From positions 682,001 through 746,000 of the forward strand of contig NZ_JAVRHZ010000001.1 of assembly GCF_031846325.1 (NCBI RefSeq): 64,000 bases of DNA. Direction: 5' to 3'. The notes beneath the pieces were generated by a model, which did not search any database, was not told the DNA's origin, and was given only the letters and a program-made list of their open reading frames with translations. Source of the DNA: Patiriisocius_A hiemis. Lineage in GTDB: Bacteria > Bacteroidota > Bacteroidia > Flavobacteriales > Flavobacteriaceae. The position numbers and the translations under genes are program-made. Shown piece by piece: positions 45,362-53,549 of the stretch; position 1 is the stretch's first letter, and each line of letters opens with the position of its first letter.

Positions 45362-46558
45362 CTATGAAAGTACGGAAGCTACTGTTTTTGCTATCATTTG
45401 CGCTCTTTCTTCTACTTCGTTTTTAGTCAATCCTATTTTAACTAAAGCCGAGATAGTTCGTCCCATCCAAGCATCACTTTTTGAAAAGTCCTTACTATTT
45501 AAATCTTGCATCTGTTCTTTTATTTCAGTAGAAAGTGGCTGCATAGATTTTAAATTGCGTAGGTGTTCCCAACCATTAATGTAGTGCCAATTATTTTTGA
45601 ACCAGTAAAAACAAGCTTCTACTCCTGCTCCACCTAAGGCTTTATGTGCTTTTTCGGCTAGCTCTTGGGTTGGTAAATAAAAGTTTACAAAGGAGTAATT
45701 CTCTATACCGCCTTCTGGGACACGTCTAAATGTAACCCCATCTACTAGTGAAAGAGCTTCCCTAACAATAGTGTAATTACGTTTTTGTAAGTCTAATATC
45801 TCATCCATCTTGCCAAGTTGTGCTATACCAACAGCAGCGTTTAGCTCTGAAATACGGAAGTTATACCCTAAGTGCGGATGAGTTTCTGCTCCTCTATCAT
45901 TACCAATATGGTCGTGTCCGTGGTCTTGGTATTGGTCTGCGTTAATGGCATATTGCTTGTTGTTGGTAATAACTCCACCACCTTCTCCACAGGTAATGGT
46001 TTTTACATAATCGAATGAGAAACATCCTAAGTCTCCATAACTTCCTAGCGGTTTCCCTTCAAAGGTACCTCCAATAGCCTGACAAGCATCTTCTAGCAAT
46101 ACTAAGTTATGTTTGTCGCAAATAGCTTTTAACGCCTTTAAATCTGCCATAGAGCCGCACATGTGCACGGGCATAACACATTTCGTCTTTGCGGTAATTG
46201 CAGCTTCTACTGCTTTTGGGTCTAAAGTTAACGTATCGTCTATATCTACCAATACTGGAACAGCTCCTAACATCATAATTGACTCAAAGCTTGCGACAAA
46301 AGTAAACGTAGGCATAATCACTTCATCCCCTGCTCCAACACCTGCCGAAGCTAATGCTACGGTTAAGGCAGATGTTCCACTAGAAACCAACTGGCAATGG
46401 TTGGATTGCATACGTGCTGCAAAAGCCTCTTCAAATTCTTTGGCTTTCCAATGGTTATTACGCATGCCATCAAAGCCATAACGCATTAATACTCCTGTTT
46501 CTAATACATCGTTTACTTGTTTTCGCTCTTCGGCTCCAAAGACTTCAAATCCTGGCAT
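45362..46558 (-). CDS. DegT/DnrJ/EryC1/StrS-family sugar aminotransferase
   Basis: 398 residues, PLP-dependent fold-type I. Segments: an SSGTSALTVALASAGVGAGDEV cofactor loop, the aspartate in LLEDACQAIGGTFEGKPLG, and the Schiff-base lysine in CFSFDYVKTITCGEGGG (about residue 185). The family transfers an amino group to 3- or 4-keto nucleotide sugars for surface glycans. Here it is alone: no other nucleotide-sugar genes are adjacent. A promoter with TTG-N20-TACCTTTG lies upstream at 46625-46655. Confidence 0.85.
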   Translation of the reverse strand: MPGFEVFGAEERKQVNDVLETGVLMRYGFDGMRNNHWKAKEFEEAFAARMQSNHCQLVSSGTSALTVALASAGVGAGDEVIMPTFTFVASFESIMMLGAVPVLVDIDDTLTLDPKAVEAAITAKTKCVMPVHMCGSMADLKALKAICDKHNLVLLEDACQAIGGTFEGKPLGSYGDLGCFSFDYVKTITCGEGGGVITNNKQYAINADQYQDHGHDHIGNDRGAETHPHLGYNFRISELNAAVGIAQLGKMDEILDLQKRNYTIVREALSLVDGVTFRRVPEGGIENYSFVNFYLPTQELAEKAHKALGGAGVEACFYWFKNNWHYINGWEHLRNLKSMQPLSTEIKEQMQDLNSKDFSKSDAWMGRTISALVKIGLTKNEVEERAQMIAKTVASVLS

Positions 46559-46624
46559 ATAGTATGGTTTTAATGTTAGTAACTACACAGATTACTACTG
46601 GTTAGTTACAAACTAGATAAGGAA

Positions 46625-46655
46625 CAAAGGTAAGGGTTGCGTTTAGGGTTTGCAA
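46625..46655 (-). promoter_or_regulatory. Promoter of the DegT aminotransferase gene
   Basis: On the reverse strand TTG (46653-46655), a 20-nt spacer, then TACCTTTG (46625-46632). Start expected near 46618, about 60 nt before the ATG. Confidence 0.6.
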
Positions 46656-46750
46656 TGATAATGTACTCAGATTCTTTTGGTATAATCACTACGACATTAA
46701 GGTAGAAACGATACCTGCATATGCTTTTAGGTATAGTAACTTTTTGGTTA

Positions 46751-47236
46751 TTACAGAGCACTAATTATAGCTAGATAAAGGTTTGTGGCATAACCACAAT
46801 ACACTAAGAGTTCTTTTATGTCAAATTCTGAATTAAAGTCTGCAATTTCAATATCGTAATCATAATTTAGCTTAGTCCATTTATTAACAGAGTTAAGTGA
46901 AAACTGAAGCGTATCAGATTCATTGTAAACTTCAAATTTTAGCTTCCACTTTGCCTTATTTTTTAATACATAATTACACTCCGTTCCATCAGGTTTTTCT
47001 AATCGAATAATCATCTGGCCTTTTAAATTAAAAGTAATATCACCAATGTTAGTGTTGTTCTTATAAATATCAACCTTGCTTGTCCAAATATTTTTTGGCT
47101 TGATTTCGATTTTGTTTCCGTCCAGATCAGTTTTAGCTTTTTCTGAAAACCAATTAGTATAAACCAATTCACAAATTTCTTGATTGTTCTCGGTTAATTT
47201 AAAATTTCCCTTTCCAGAACTTGATACTATTTTCAT
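46751..47236 (-). CDS. Hypothetical beta-rich protein
   Basis: 161 residues, not recognised. Alternating short hydrophobic/charged strands (KVDIYKNNTNIGDITFNLKG, YNESDTLQFSLNSV) and a hydrophobic C-terminal helix (LLVYCGYATNLYLAIISAL) suggest a beta-sheet domain wrapped around one helix, somewhat like tubby/LURP-type proteins; that comparison is weak. It starts 5 nt after the XRE gene stop, so it is probably the second gene of that two-gene operon. No catalytic motif or signal peptide. Confidence 0.55.
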   Translation of the reverse strand: MKIVSSSGKGNFKLTENNQEICELVYTNWFSEKAKTDLDGNKIEIKPKNIWTSKVDIYKNNTNIGDITFNLKGQMIIRLEKPDGTECNYVLKNKAKWKLKFEVYNESDTLQFSLNSVNKWTKLNYDYDIEIADFNSEFDIKELLVYCGYATNLYLAIISAL

Positions 47237-47241
47237 AATAG

Positions 47242-47805
47242 TTATTTTATGAGTTTTATAATATTTGGGTATAAACCTTTGGTTTGCCCCTTACTTGTTT
47301 TAATCGCAAAAAGTATTGGCAGTACTACATTTAATAAATAAAGCCCAATAAACACGTAAAATAAAACTGGATAATATCCGTAATGCATAATTTTTAAAAA
47401 AGCAAAAGCAGCTATTGAAATAAAGGTTACAATAGACCAAATTATCTGGTAGTTTAATAGGTTGGCTCCCATTTGTTTAAGCCCAATTACTTTATCTTTT
47501 TTATTCATCCACATAATTAGTGGAATAATTATATTTCCAACAGGAATTGCTAAAAACGTAAGTACCGTAAGATGAAATATTGTAAGGTAACTTTTATCCG
47601 GTTGTTTTCCATAATCAAAAAGGTCTTCTGCGTTTATGTCAAGAACTTCACAAATTAAAGTAAGCGTTTTTCCTCTTGGTTCACTTTCGTTATTTTCGAT
47701 TCGCTGAATTGTCCTTAAGTTTACCTTTGCAGATTCTGCTAATTCTTCTTGAGATAAGCCTTTTTTCTTTCGAATCTCTCTAATTTTTTTTCCGATTTCG
47801 TTCAT
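47242..47805 (-). CDS. XRE-family HTH regulator fused to membrane domain
   Basis: 187 residues. Residues 1-65 are a Cro/C1-type helix-turn-helix (IGKKIREIRKKKGLSQEELA, RTIQRIENNESEPRGKTL). Residues about 75-180 hold four hydrophobic helices, with PVGNIIIPLIMWMNKKDKV resembling the DUF4870 type. A membrane-tethered regulator that could respond to envelope state; target unknown, possibly its own operon with the downstream beta-rich protein. Reverse-strand TAGATTTG at 47831-47838 is a likely -7 box. Confidence 0.78.
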   Translation of the reverse strand: MNEIGKKIREIRKKKGLSQEELAESAKVNLRTIQRIENNESEPRGKTLTLICEVLDINAEDLFDYGKQPDKSYLTIFHLTVLTFLAIPVGNIIIPLIMWMNKKDKVIGLKQMGANLLNYQIIWSIVTFISIAAFAFLKIMHYGYYPVLFYVFIGLYLLNVVLPILFAIKTSKGQTKGLYPNIIKLIK

Positions 47806-47830
47806 AATTGATTTTGTTTTATTGTTTCGA

Positions 47831-47838
47831 CAAATCTA
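47831..47838 (-). promoter_or_regulatory. -7 box of the XRE gene
   Basis: Reverse-strand TAGATTTG, 26 nt upstream of the ATG at 47805; the -33 element is not clear. Confidence 0.42.
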
Positions 47839-47857
47839 CTTATGAAACTATCTTTTT

Positions 47858-48008
47858 GATAACGGTTTATTTGCGACATTTTTACGACATTCTTGTCAAT
47901 ATACCAATTTTGCTGCGTTCTTTGAACAACTAATTTAGCAAATACATACCGAATAGAAAACCTGTAAGGATTATAAAACAAGCATAAACGAGTAATTACA
48001 TACCCTTG
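47858..48008. repeat. Decayed member of the cassette-boundary palindrome family
   Basis: The left end TAACGGTTTA (47860-47869) differs by one base from TAACGGTCTA of the element at 49376. An internal stretch TAATTTAGCAAATACATACC matches TAATTTTGCAAGTACACACC of the element at 52874 at 16 of 20 positions. The right end GTAATTACATACCCTTGTTTTGC resembles the other right arms. The arms no longer pair well. It lies between the XRE gene start and the end of the 160-residue lipoprotein gene. Confidence 0.4.
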
Positions 48009-48014
48009 TTTTGC

Positions 48015-48497
48015 TTAGTTGTTGCTGTTAAAGTAAGAAAGAGTTTGTGCCTTATCAAAATCAACTGAATTTGTAATAACTGGTTTTTTGTCTGGGTGAA
48101 TCAAAACCATATCTCCATCTAGTTCTTTTCGTTTTAAAACTGTCTCGGAGTTATCACTATGTTTAATAATTATTGAATCCTTATCAAAATATTGATTTTT
48201 AATATTTAAAGAATCTAGTTGCTCACCAGCCATGTCTGGATACCAAGTCATGTCTGAAATAATCTCAATAAAGTCCTCCTCTACGTATTTAGATTGCATC
48301 TCATTAATTTCTGTTGAGTCGGGCATTAAAAAAAGTACCATGCGCTCATTAATCACTATGGCGTTTTTGTTATCTACGGTATCTGCAACTTTTGCGTTAG
48401 CGTTCGTATCAATCTCTGTTGATGCCTCTGTACGCTGTTTTCCTTGATTACAGGCCGAAAGTATTACCAGTACAATTAAAAGCTTAAGGTTTTTCAT
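48015..48497 (-). CDS. Hypothetical lipoprotein
   Basis: 160 residues, not recognised. Signal with lipobox LVILSACNQ (Cys about 16), then a Ser/Thr/Asn-rich linker and a small mixed alpha/beta domain (ERMVLFLMPDSTEINEMQSK...ETVLKRKELDGDMVLIHPDKK). It has its own promoter (TATCTTTG on the reverse strand at 48533-48540). It is bounded on both sides by members of the palindrome family, so it may be one cassette of the array. Confidence 0.65.
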   Translation of the reverse strand: MKNLKLLIVLVILSACNQGKQRTEASTEIDTNANAKVADTVDNKNAIVINERMVLFLMPDSTEINEMQSKYVEEDFIEIISDMTWYPDMAGEQLDSLNIKNQYFDKDSIIIKHSDNSETVLKRKELDGDMVLIHPDKKPVITNSVDFDKAQTLSYFNSNN

Positions 48498-48532
48498 AGT
48501 TTGTTTTTGGTATGGTGCTATTTTAATATACT

Positions 48533-48540
48533 CAAAGATA
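48533..48540 (-). promoter_or_regulatory. -7 box of the hypothetical lipoprotein gene
   Basis: Reverse-strand TATCTTTG, 36 nt upstream of the ATG at 48497. This is the one array gene with a recognisable promoter of its own. Confidence 0.5.
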
Positions 48541-48558
48541 GGGAGTTTGTGTGAGATT

Positions 48559-48598
48559 TATAAGTAATTAGCTATGAGCTATATACGTTGTTAGCAAC
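48559..48598. repeat. Cassette-boundary palindrome, right half only
   Basis: Ends ...TATAC-GTT-GTTAGCAAC (48582-48598), the same right-hand layout (stem, 3-nt spacer ending TT, GTTRGCAAC) as the element at 49376-49511. The preceding TAAGTAATTAGCTATGAGC resembles the inner arm of the 52874 element. No left arm is present; a lipoprotein promoter occupies that place. It abuts the nuclease gene stop at 48606. Confidence 0.6.
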
Positions 48599-48605
48599 AG
48601 ATTTT

Positions 48606-49358
48606 TTAGTGTCCTTTCGGAACTATTTTTACTTTAACTTTCAATTTGCTTTTATCATCATTTAGGTCATTTTCGATTCCTCTTGGATTATTTATATAAC
48701 CTTCTGGGTCATACACAAAGCAGTATAGAAGTTTACAATTCGGATGCGTTTTATATTTGGCAATATCAATAATAAGTTGTTCGCCAAGTTGTTTAGCTTT
48801 AAGTGAACTTCTGGTTTTTTTAACTTCTATTACTATTTCCTCATCTTTCAATAAAAAATCGGAACGAGTAGAGCCACCAGCATAGCTTGGATTCCATTCT
48901 TCACATCTAATATCTTCATAATACATCCTTAATAACGAATGAAGTAAATCTTGTGTGTCATATTCGTCTTTAACATCCAATGTTTCTCTATCATTGTATC
49001 GATTTCGTAATTGTTTGACTACAAGATGAAATCTTTCGAAAATTGTTTCCAATAACAGTAAATCATCTTTATCTGCTTTAGTTGTATTTTTTGCAATAAC
49101 TTTTTTTCTGGACTTCCAAGGAAAATCATTTCCGCAATGTTTACAAATATCAGGAACAGGCGTCATATCAGCTGAAATAAATACCACATCTGATTTGTAA
49201 TCACCTTCAATTTCTTTTCCACAATTCGGGCAATCCTTCAAAGTTTTACTTCCACAATAAGTGCAGAATTTTTTATTGAATTCGGGACTCGAATGAAATG
49301 AATCATTAATTCCGTGTCCTTTTTCACAAACTAAATAAGCATCGTAATATCCTAGCAT
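48606..49358 (-). CDS. DUF2321-like zinc-ribbon protein fused to PD-(D/E)XK nuclease domain
   Basis: 250 residues. The N-terminus (1-85) is DUF2321-like: YYDAYLVCEKGHGINDSF, then zinc-ribbon Cys pairs at 32/35, 43/46 and 72/75. The C-terminus (about 130-250) has a restriction-endonuclease-like core: Asp 167 (STRSDFLL), Glu 178 and Lys 180 (EIVIEVKKT), then an LGEQLIIDIAKY helix. This predicts a metal-dependent nuclease with a nucleic-acid or protein-binding zinc module, fitting a defence role, although activity is unproven. It is flanked by palindromic boundary elements on both sides and has no recognisable promoter of its own. Confidence 0.72.
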   Translation of the reverse strand: MLGYYDAYLVCEKGHGINDSFHSSPEFNKKFCTYCGSKTLKDCPNCGKEIEGDYKSDVVFISADMTPVPDICKHCGNDFPWKSRKKVIAKNTTKADKDDLLLLETIFERFHLVVKQLRNRYNDRETLDVKDEYDTQDLLHSLLRMYYEDIRCEEWNPSYAGGSTRSDFLLKDEEIVIEVKKTRSSLKAKQLGEQLIIDIAKYKTHPNCKLLYCFVYDPEGYINNPRGIENDLNDDKSKLKVKVKIVPKGH

Positions 49359-49375
49359 ATTGTTTTTTCAAATTT

Positions 49376-49511
49376 GTTGCTAACGGTCTAGTATAAGAAT
49401 AGTAGCGGATTTTCACGCATTAACTTTTCGGTTAAACACAGACCTTTTTTATATTTACTTACTTTGGTTTTAGCGATTAAACCGCTATTATTTTTATACA
49501 TTGTTGGCAAC
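49376..49511. repeat. Cassette-boundary palindrome, best preserved copy
   Basis: Outer box GTTGCTAAC (49376-49384) pairs 9/9 with GTTGGCAAC (49503-49511, one G.T). Then GGTCTA (6 nt) faces ATT (3 nt) unpaired. The inner stem GTATAAGAATAGTAGCGG (49391-49408) pairs 18/18 with 49482-49499, including G.T pairs at positions 7 and 12. The central part has further weak symmetry. The right end overlaps the last codons and stop of the 237-residue gene. Confidence 0.85.
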
Positions 49512-50207
49512 TGGCTTTTTATTCAATCTTTTTATTATTTCTTCGTCTTGGAAAGTCTTAATTCCATTTTTATAATTGTTCAAGAAATATTCGTCATATC
49601 CAGTTTCATTAATTTTTTCTGCTATAATTTGTTCGTTAAGTAAAGACTTTGGATTAGGAACAGTCAATGTCGCTATTAGAAAATCAAATTCGTTCAATTC
49701 ATCAGTCCACTCTATTTTAAGAAATCCATTTTTGTCAATTAATTCAGGTTCTTTTTCTATTGTATAATCCGATGGATTGAAATTATATTCTGCATATATT
49801 TTTCCCCAACGTTCCTTTATTATTTCTAGGTTTCTACTATTCGCAAGATTTGGATTTATTAAAAGACCAACAGTCCCCCAATTTTTGTTTAGTGAAGGCC
49901 CACTTTTTTTCCAAAGTCCTTCCGCAGACGCCATAGCAAATGCTTGACTTTCTAAATTCCTAGCATTTTTAAGTGTTTCCTTAAATGGAAGTATGTACGC
50001 ATTTCCGAATTCAGTTTTAGGGTGATTTGATAAAATCATTGTATGCGTATATCTTCTAGAACTTGATTCTCTTCCGTATCGTATTCGTGCCTTTATTGGT
50101 ATTAAATTTTCTGAAGATGCAAGATAAAGTTTTCTCCATTTGAGTCGTTTGGGTTCATTGTCCCAGAGTAATGAACCAATAATTATAGCACCTCCGTTAA
50201 ATTCCAT
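49494..50207 (-). CDS. Hypothetical partner of the TrlF-like ATPase
   Basis: 237 residues, not recognised. N-terminus MEFNGGAIIIGSLLWDNEP followed by WRKLYLASSENLIPIKARIRYG; a mixed alpha/beta globular protein with no signal or membrane helix. It overlaps the end of the TrlF-like gene by 11 nt, so the two are translated together and probably act together. The last residues PVANNV and the stop are encoded by the right arm of the palindromic element at 49376-49511, which suggests that the gene end is defined by the element boundary. Confidence 0.65.
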   Translation of the reverse strand: MEFNGGAIIIGSLLWDNEPKRLKWRKLYLASSENLIPIKARIRYGRESSSRRYTHTMILSNHPKTEFGNAYILPFKETLKNARNLESQAFAMASAEGLWKKSGPSLNKNWGTVGLLINPNLANSRNLEIIKERWGKIYAEYNFNPSDYTIEKEPELIDKNGFLKIEWTDELNEFDFLIATLTVPNPKSLLNEQIIAEKINETGYDEYFLNNYKNGIKTFQDEEIIKRLNKKPVANNV

Positions 50208-52851
50208 ATATGAATTGTCTCTGTTTAAATGCGCTTTTACCTCCTTCTAAAATTTCACAACATATTACTCTTGTTTCTGTTCGGTCAATCGAACCAGAAT
50301 CTAAAATATGAGATTTAACACTCGTGCTTTTTAATGGAATGATTAATTCTGCGTCTCCTAGAACTGCAATATTTGGATTGTGGGTCACAATTATAACTTG
50401 TCTAGATTCTTTGATTTTTCTTAGATTTTTTACAATGGTTTTAAAAATAAACTCACTATCCAAATTGTCTTCTGGTTGGTCAATAACCAATGGATTTTTA
50501 CTTTTTGAGAGCATCAATATGCCAAGTAAAACAGATTGTTGCTGACCTAACGATAATTGAGAAATTGATTTTGTATTCCTGATGGTCTTACCATTTTCAT
50601 CTTTGAAAACTTTTGTGACAGAAATTGAAGGTCTATCTTCAAAGTCGATTGCCTCAAAATCTTCATACGTATAATCTTTCATTATACGAGTTATGATTGA
50701 TGTAATGTCATAATCGTTTAAAAGCCTGTTGCCTTCACTATCCTTAATTGTTTTGAATTTAGCTATGTCATTTTTTTTACACGCATCTACAAATTCTAAT
50801 GGTGTCATTTGTTTTGAAATGACAGTCGCTTTTGGAACTCTAGCTGTTTTCCATTCCATAACGCTTTTAAGTTGACTCTCAAAAATGTCGGAATATTTGC
50901 CTTCTTCGTATTTTACTGTAATAAATAACCCATCTAATGTGTTTTTTAGATTTTGATTTATAATATCTGCAAATGCATAACGATTGTAATAAAGTTTTCT
51001 CTTTAGGTCTGCTCTTTTCGTGAGTAGTTCTTTACGAGTTTTATCAAGCTCTTTTAATAATTTTTGACTGTTTTCAAGTTTTTTAACTCTAGCAGTAAGT
51101 TCAATAATATCTTTAGAAATTTGATTTATTTTACCTAAGTCAAAAGGAATTCCTTGTGCTTCTAATTCCTTTTTCTTTTTATCAATTTTTTCTTGGATTG
51201 TTTTTTCTTTTTCTTTCCAGTTATTCAATTCTACTTGTAGTTCTTTGATTTTAATGTTTAATGCATCATTTAATTCTCCGGATTTTTTACTTACTATTTT
51301 TGAAAACTGAGAAACAAGGTCTTTTACTTTTTTAAAGTAATCTTTACCGACAATTATTTCTTCATCTGTTAGACTTTCAAATGCTTCAAAGGTGTCGTTA
51401 TCGCTTAAAACTTCTCTGTAAGATTTAACTAAATCATTCAAATCTTCAATAAGAACTTTTCTTATCTGTCTTTCCTTAATTAAACCATTTTGGAATTTTA
51501 CTAAATCCCCAGCTTTTTCTTTTTCAAGACTTTTTAGCTTTTTCTGTTCATTTAGTAAAGCCTTTTTAGTTTCTTTTAAACTCAAAAGTTCAAGTCTTAA
51601 TTTACGAGACTCACTTTGATTATCTAATAACTTGTTCTGAATATCTTTTTCCTCAAGTTTGAGTGAACTTAAATCTAAAAATGAGTCTAAAAAGTTTACT
51701 AGTATAATCGGGTTTTCATCACTATGCTGTATAGTGTCCGCTGTTTCTCCTTGACCGTAGCTTTCTATATCAACTTTTGAAATACCATTTAATGGGTCTG
51801 TGATATTCTCTGTTATATTGTTTTTTTCTCTACCAAATTCAATTACTTGTCCAGCTTCATCTTCAAAAACCAAACTAGCTTTTTGAGGCCATACTTCTGA
51901 ATCAACTACTTTGGACAATGACTTATTTCCTGATGTTTCTCTAATGACTTCAAGCAAAGTTGATTTGCCTGCTCCACGACTTCCAATTATACAAGTCAAA
52001 TTTGGACTTAGATTAACTACCATATTATCTAAAAGTCCTCCTTCAATTTTTATTGATTTAATAAGTGGTCTTTTTTCAGGAATGAACTCTTCTAATCTTA
52101 TTCTAGATTCTTGACTTTGTAAAGCAATTTTGAAAGAATGATAATTTAATTCATCAACTTTAATTCGAGTGACTTTTTTCTCGCCTTCAGCATTAGTTCC
52201 AAGCTTAATTAAAGTATGAGCATCAGAAGACATAAGTTTAGGTAAATTATAATCTTCTGTAAGTTCTAGCTCAGCTCTTCTTAGATTTATTAATCTTTTT
52301 CTATTATCATCTTCATCTAAATCAGTATAAAAATCTACACTTCGTTTTGTGTTGATTTCGAGACCATATAAGTTTTTATGCTTAAAAACTTCTTCCATTT
52401 GTGGTCCGAATCTACCAATAGTTTTTTCAAATCCCGAATCTACTTCTATATGTGCAAGTACTCCAATTCCATTGTACTGTTCTGCTAAATCCAAACATTG
52501 CACAATTCCTTGCTGACAAGTTTTTTTATCAGCACTTACTGTTAATTTACCAAAGCAATCGCTTAAATTTTTGAAGGTTTCAAAATATAACAGTAAATGA
52601 CCTTGAGTAGTACTAACTTCTATTCCTGGTATTACCAAGATGTCTTTATCTTTAGAATAGTTTATTGCAATTCTAGAATTTTGAATTTCATTATGGTCTG
52701 TAATACTAATTATTTTTAGTCCTTTTTCAATAGCAGTATCAACAATGGCTTCTGGTGTCATTGTATGGTCATAAACATCATAAGAGCCATAATCTTCTCC
52801 ATAAGAATGAATATGTAAGTCGGCTCTTAAAAATTTAGCTCCTATTGTCAT
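50197..52851 (-). CDS. PHP-domain/SMC-like ATPase (TrlF-type)
   Basis: 884 residues. N-terminal PHP phosphoesterase domain with metal ligands: DLHIHS (11-16), TDHNE (51-55), AHIEVD (133-138), SSDAHT (208-213). An SMC/RecN/RloC-like ATPase follows: Walker A GSRGAGKSTLL (290-300), a long coiled coil (about 395-690), signature LSLGQQQSVLLGI (about 775) and Walker B PLVIDQPEDNLDSE (about 795). The domain order is that of TrlF-family proteins, which are associated with mobile and defence loci. A DNA- or RNA-sensing ATPase controlling phosphoesterase activity is the likely mechanism (inference). It overlaps the 237-residue partner gene by 11 nt. Confidence 0.82.
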   Translation of the reverse strand: MTIGAKFLRADLHIHSYGEDYGSYDVYDHTMTPEAIVDTAIEKGLKIISITDHNEIQNSRIAINYSKDKDILVIPGIEVSTTQGHLLLYFETFKNLSDCFGKLTVSADKKTCQQGIVQCLDLAEQYNGIGVLAHIEVDSGFEKTIGRFGPQMEEVFKHKNLYGLEINTKRSVDFYTDLDEDDNRKRLINLRRAELELTEDYNLPKLMSSDAHTLIKLGTNAEGEKKVTRIKVDELNYHSFKIALQSQESRIRLEEFIPEKRPLIKSIKIEGGLLDNMVVNLSPNLTCIIGSRGAGKSTLLEVIRETSGNKSLSKVVDSEVWPQKASLVFEDEAGQVIEFGREKNNITENITDPLNGISKVDIESYGQGETADTIQHSDENPIILVNFLDSFLDLSSLKLEEKDIQNKLLDNQSESRKLRLELLSLKETKKALLNEQKKLKSLEKEKAGDLVKFQNGLIKERQIRKVLIEDLNDLVKSYREVLSDNDTFEAFESLTDEEIIVGKDYFKKVKDLVSQFSKIVSKKSGELNDALNIKIKELQVELNNWKEKEKTIQEKIDKKKKELEAQGIPFDLGKINQISKDIIELTARVKKLENSQKLLKELDKTRKELLTKRADLKRKLYYNRYAFADIINQNLKNTLDGLFITVKYEEGKYSDIFESQLKSVMEWKTARVPKATVISKQMTPLEFVDACKKNDIAKFKTIKDSEGNRLLNDYDITSIITRIMKDYTYEDFEAIDFEDRPSISVTKVFKDENGKTIRNTKSISQLSLGQQQSVLLGILMLSKSKNPLVIDQPEDNLDSEFIFKTIVKNLRKIKESRQVIIVTHNPNIAVLGDAELIIPLKSTSVKSHILDSGSIDRTETRVICCEILEGGKSAFKQRQFIYGI

Positions 52852-52873
52852 ATTTTGGTTTTTTTTTCAGCTT

Positions 52874-53010
52874 GTTGCCAACGGTCTGGGCTATGAGTAG
52901 TTGCGTGGTTTAGCGATTAATTTTGCAAGTACACACCAAGTTGGAAATTCCGCAGGAATTTCCAAAGTAGGCGAGAACAAGCAATTACTTATAGCCATTG
53001 TTGTGAGCTG
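52874..53010. repeat. Cassette-boundary palindrome
   Basis: Left GTTGCCAAC (52874-52882), spacer GGTCTG, inner stem GGCTATGAGTAGTTGC (52889-52904). Right stem GCAATTACTTATAGCC (52981-52996), spacer ATT, then GTTGTGAGCTG (53000-53010). The inner stem pairs 16/16 with G.T at positions 7 and 12, the same positions as in the 49376 copy. In the loop a perfect 11-bp hairpin, TTGGAAATTCC/GGAATTTCCAA, lies at 52940-52964. It shares GGTTTAGCGATTAA with the 49376 copy. Confidence 0.82.
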
Positions 53011-53015
53011 CCTTT

Positions 53016-53540
53016 TTATTCAAACATTTTTTTCAGTTCCGCTTCCATATCTCTCGATACTTTGTAATTCGCCTCATTTCCATTTTTAGAGTGTTGGAAT
53101 GTTTTCTTGTTTTCAGCTAATTTTTTAACAAATTGGCTTGTATTTGAAAGCTTTATACTGTGTTCTTTTAAAAGTCTTGAAATATCTCTACTCCTGAATG
53201 TTTTTGTTTCTGAATTCAGCTGTGTGTAATAACCTGCTAATAAAGCTTTTCTAGTATCGCTCGTGTCTTTTGGAATGGCATTTAACCATTCGCCAAAAGT
53301 TTCTGGTAATTCAGACGTTACTATAGTTTCCGATGGTGTTTCAGTAGCTGTGCCATTTGCTTGTGCAGTTGTTTCTGTGGCTTGAACTACAGCTTTTGGT
53401 TTTTCAGTTGTTTTGGACAACTTAACGTATGTTTCTAAATGCTTTTCAATTTTATCATAGTGATTTGATACGAAATCAGAAGGTCCTTCTAATTCTATTT
53501 TGATTTCGCCAATTTTAATTTCAAGTTTTGCTTCTGCCAT
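53016..53540 (-). CDS. Hypothetical partner of the HEPN-like protein
   Basis: 174 residues, not recognised. An N-terminal beta-hairpin (AKLEIKIGEIKIELEGPSDF) and short helix are joined by a low-complexity Thr/Ala/Glu linker (about 48-75) to a helical C-terminal domain (TFGEWLNAIPKDTSDTRKAL...) that looks like a winged-helix/DNA-binding type fold. Ends just after the right arm of the palindrome at 53010. 9 nt separate it from the upstream HEPN-like gene: a two-gene cassette. Possible antitoxin or adaptor. Confidence 0.6.
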   Translation of the reverse strand: MAEAKLEIKIGEIKIELEGPSDFVSNHYDKIEKHLETYVKLSKTTEKPKAVVQATETTAQANGTATETPSETIVTSELPETFGEWLNAIPKDTSDTRKALLAGYYTQLNSETKTFRSRDISRLLKEHSIKLSNTSQFVKKLAENKKTFQHSKNGNEANYKVSRDMEAELKKMFE

Positions 53541-53549
53541 ATTTTATAA

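Noticed and set aside
46559..46750. Further boundary palindrome between the DegT gene and the beta-rich hypothetical gene
   Set aside because: No AAC-GGTCT box, no matching arms and no GTTRG end; only an ordinary promoter was found there.
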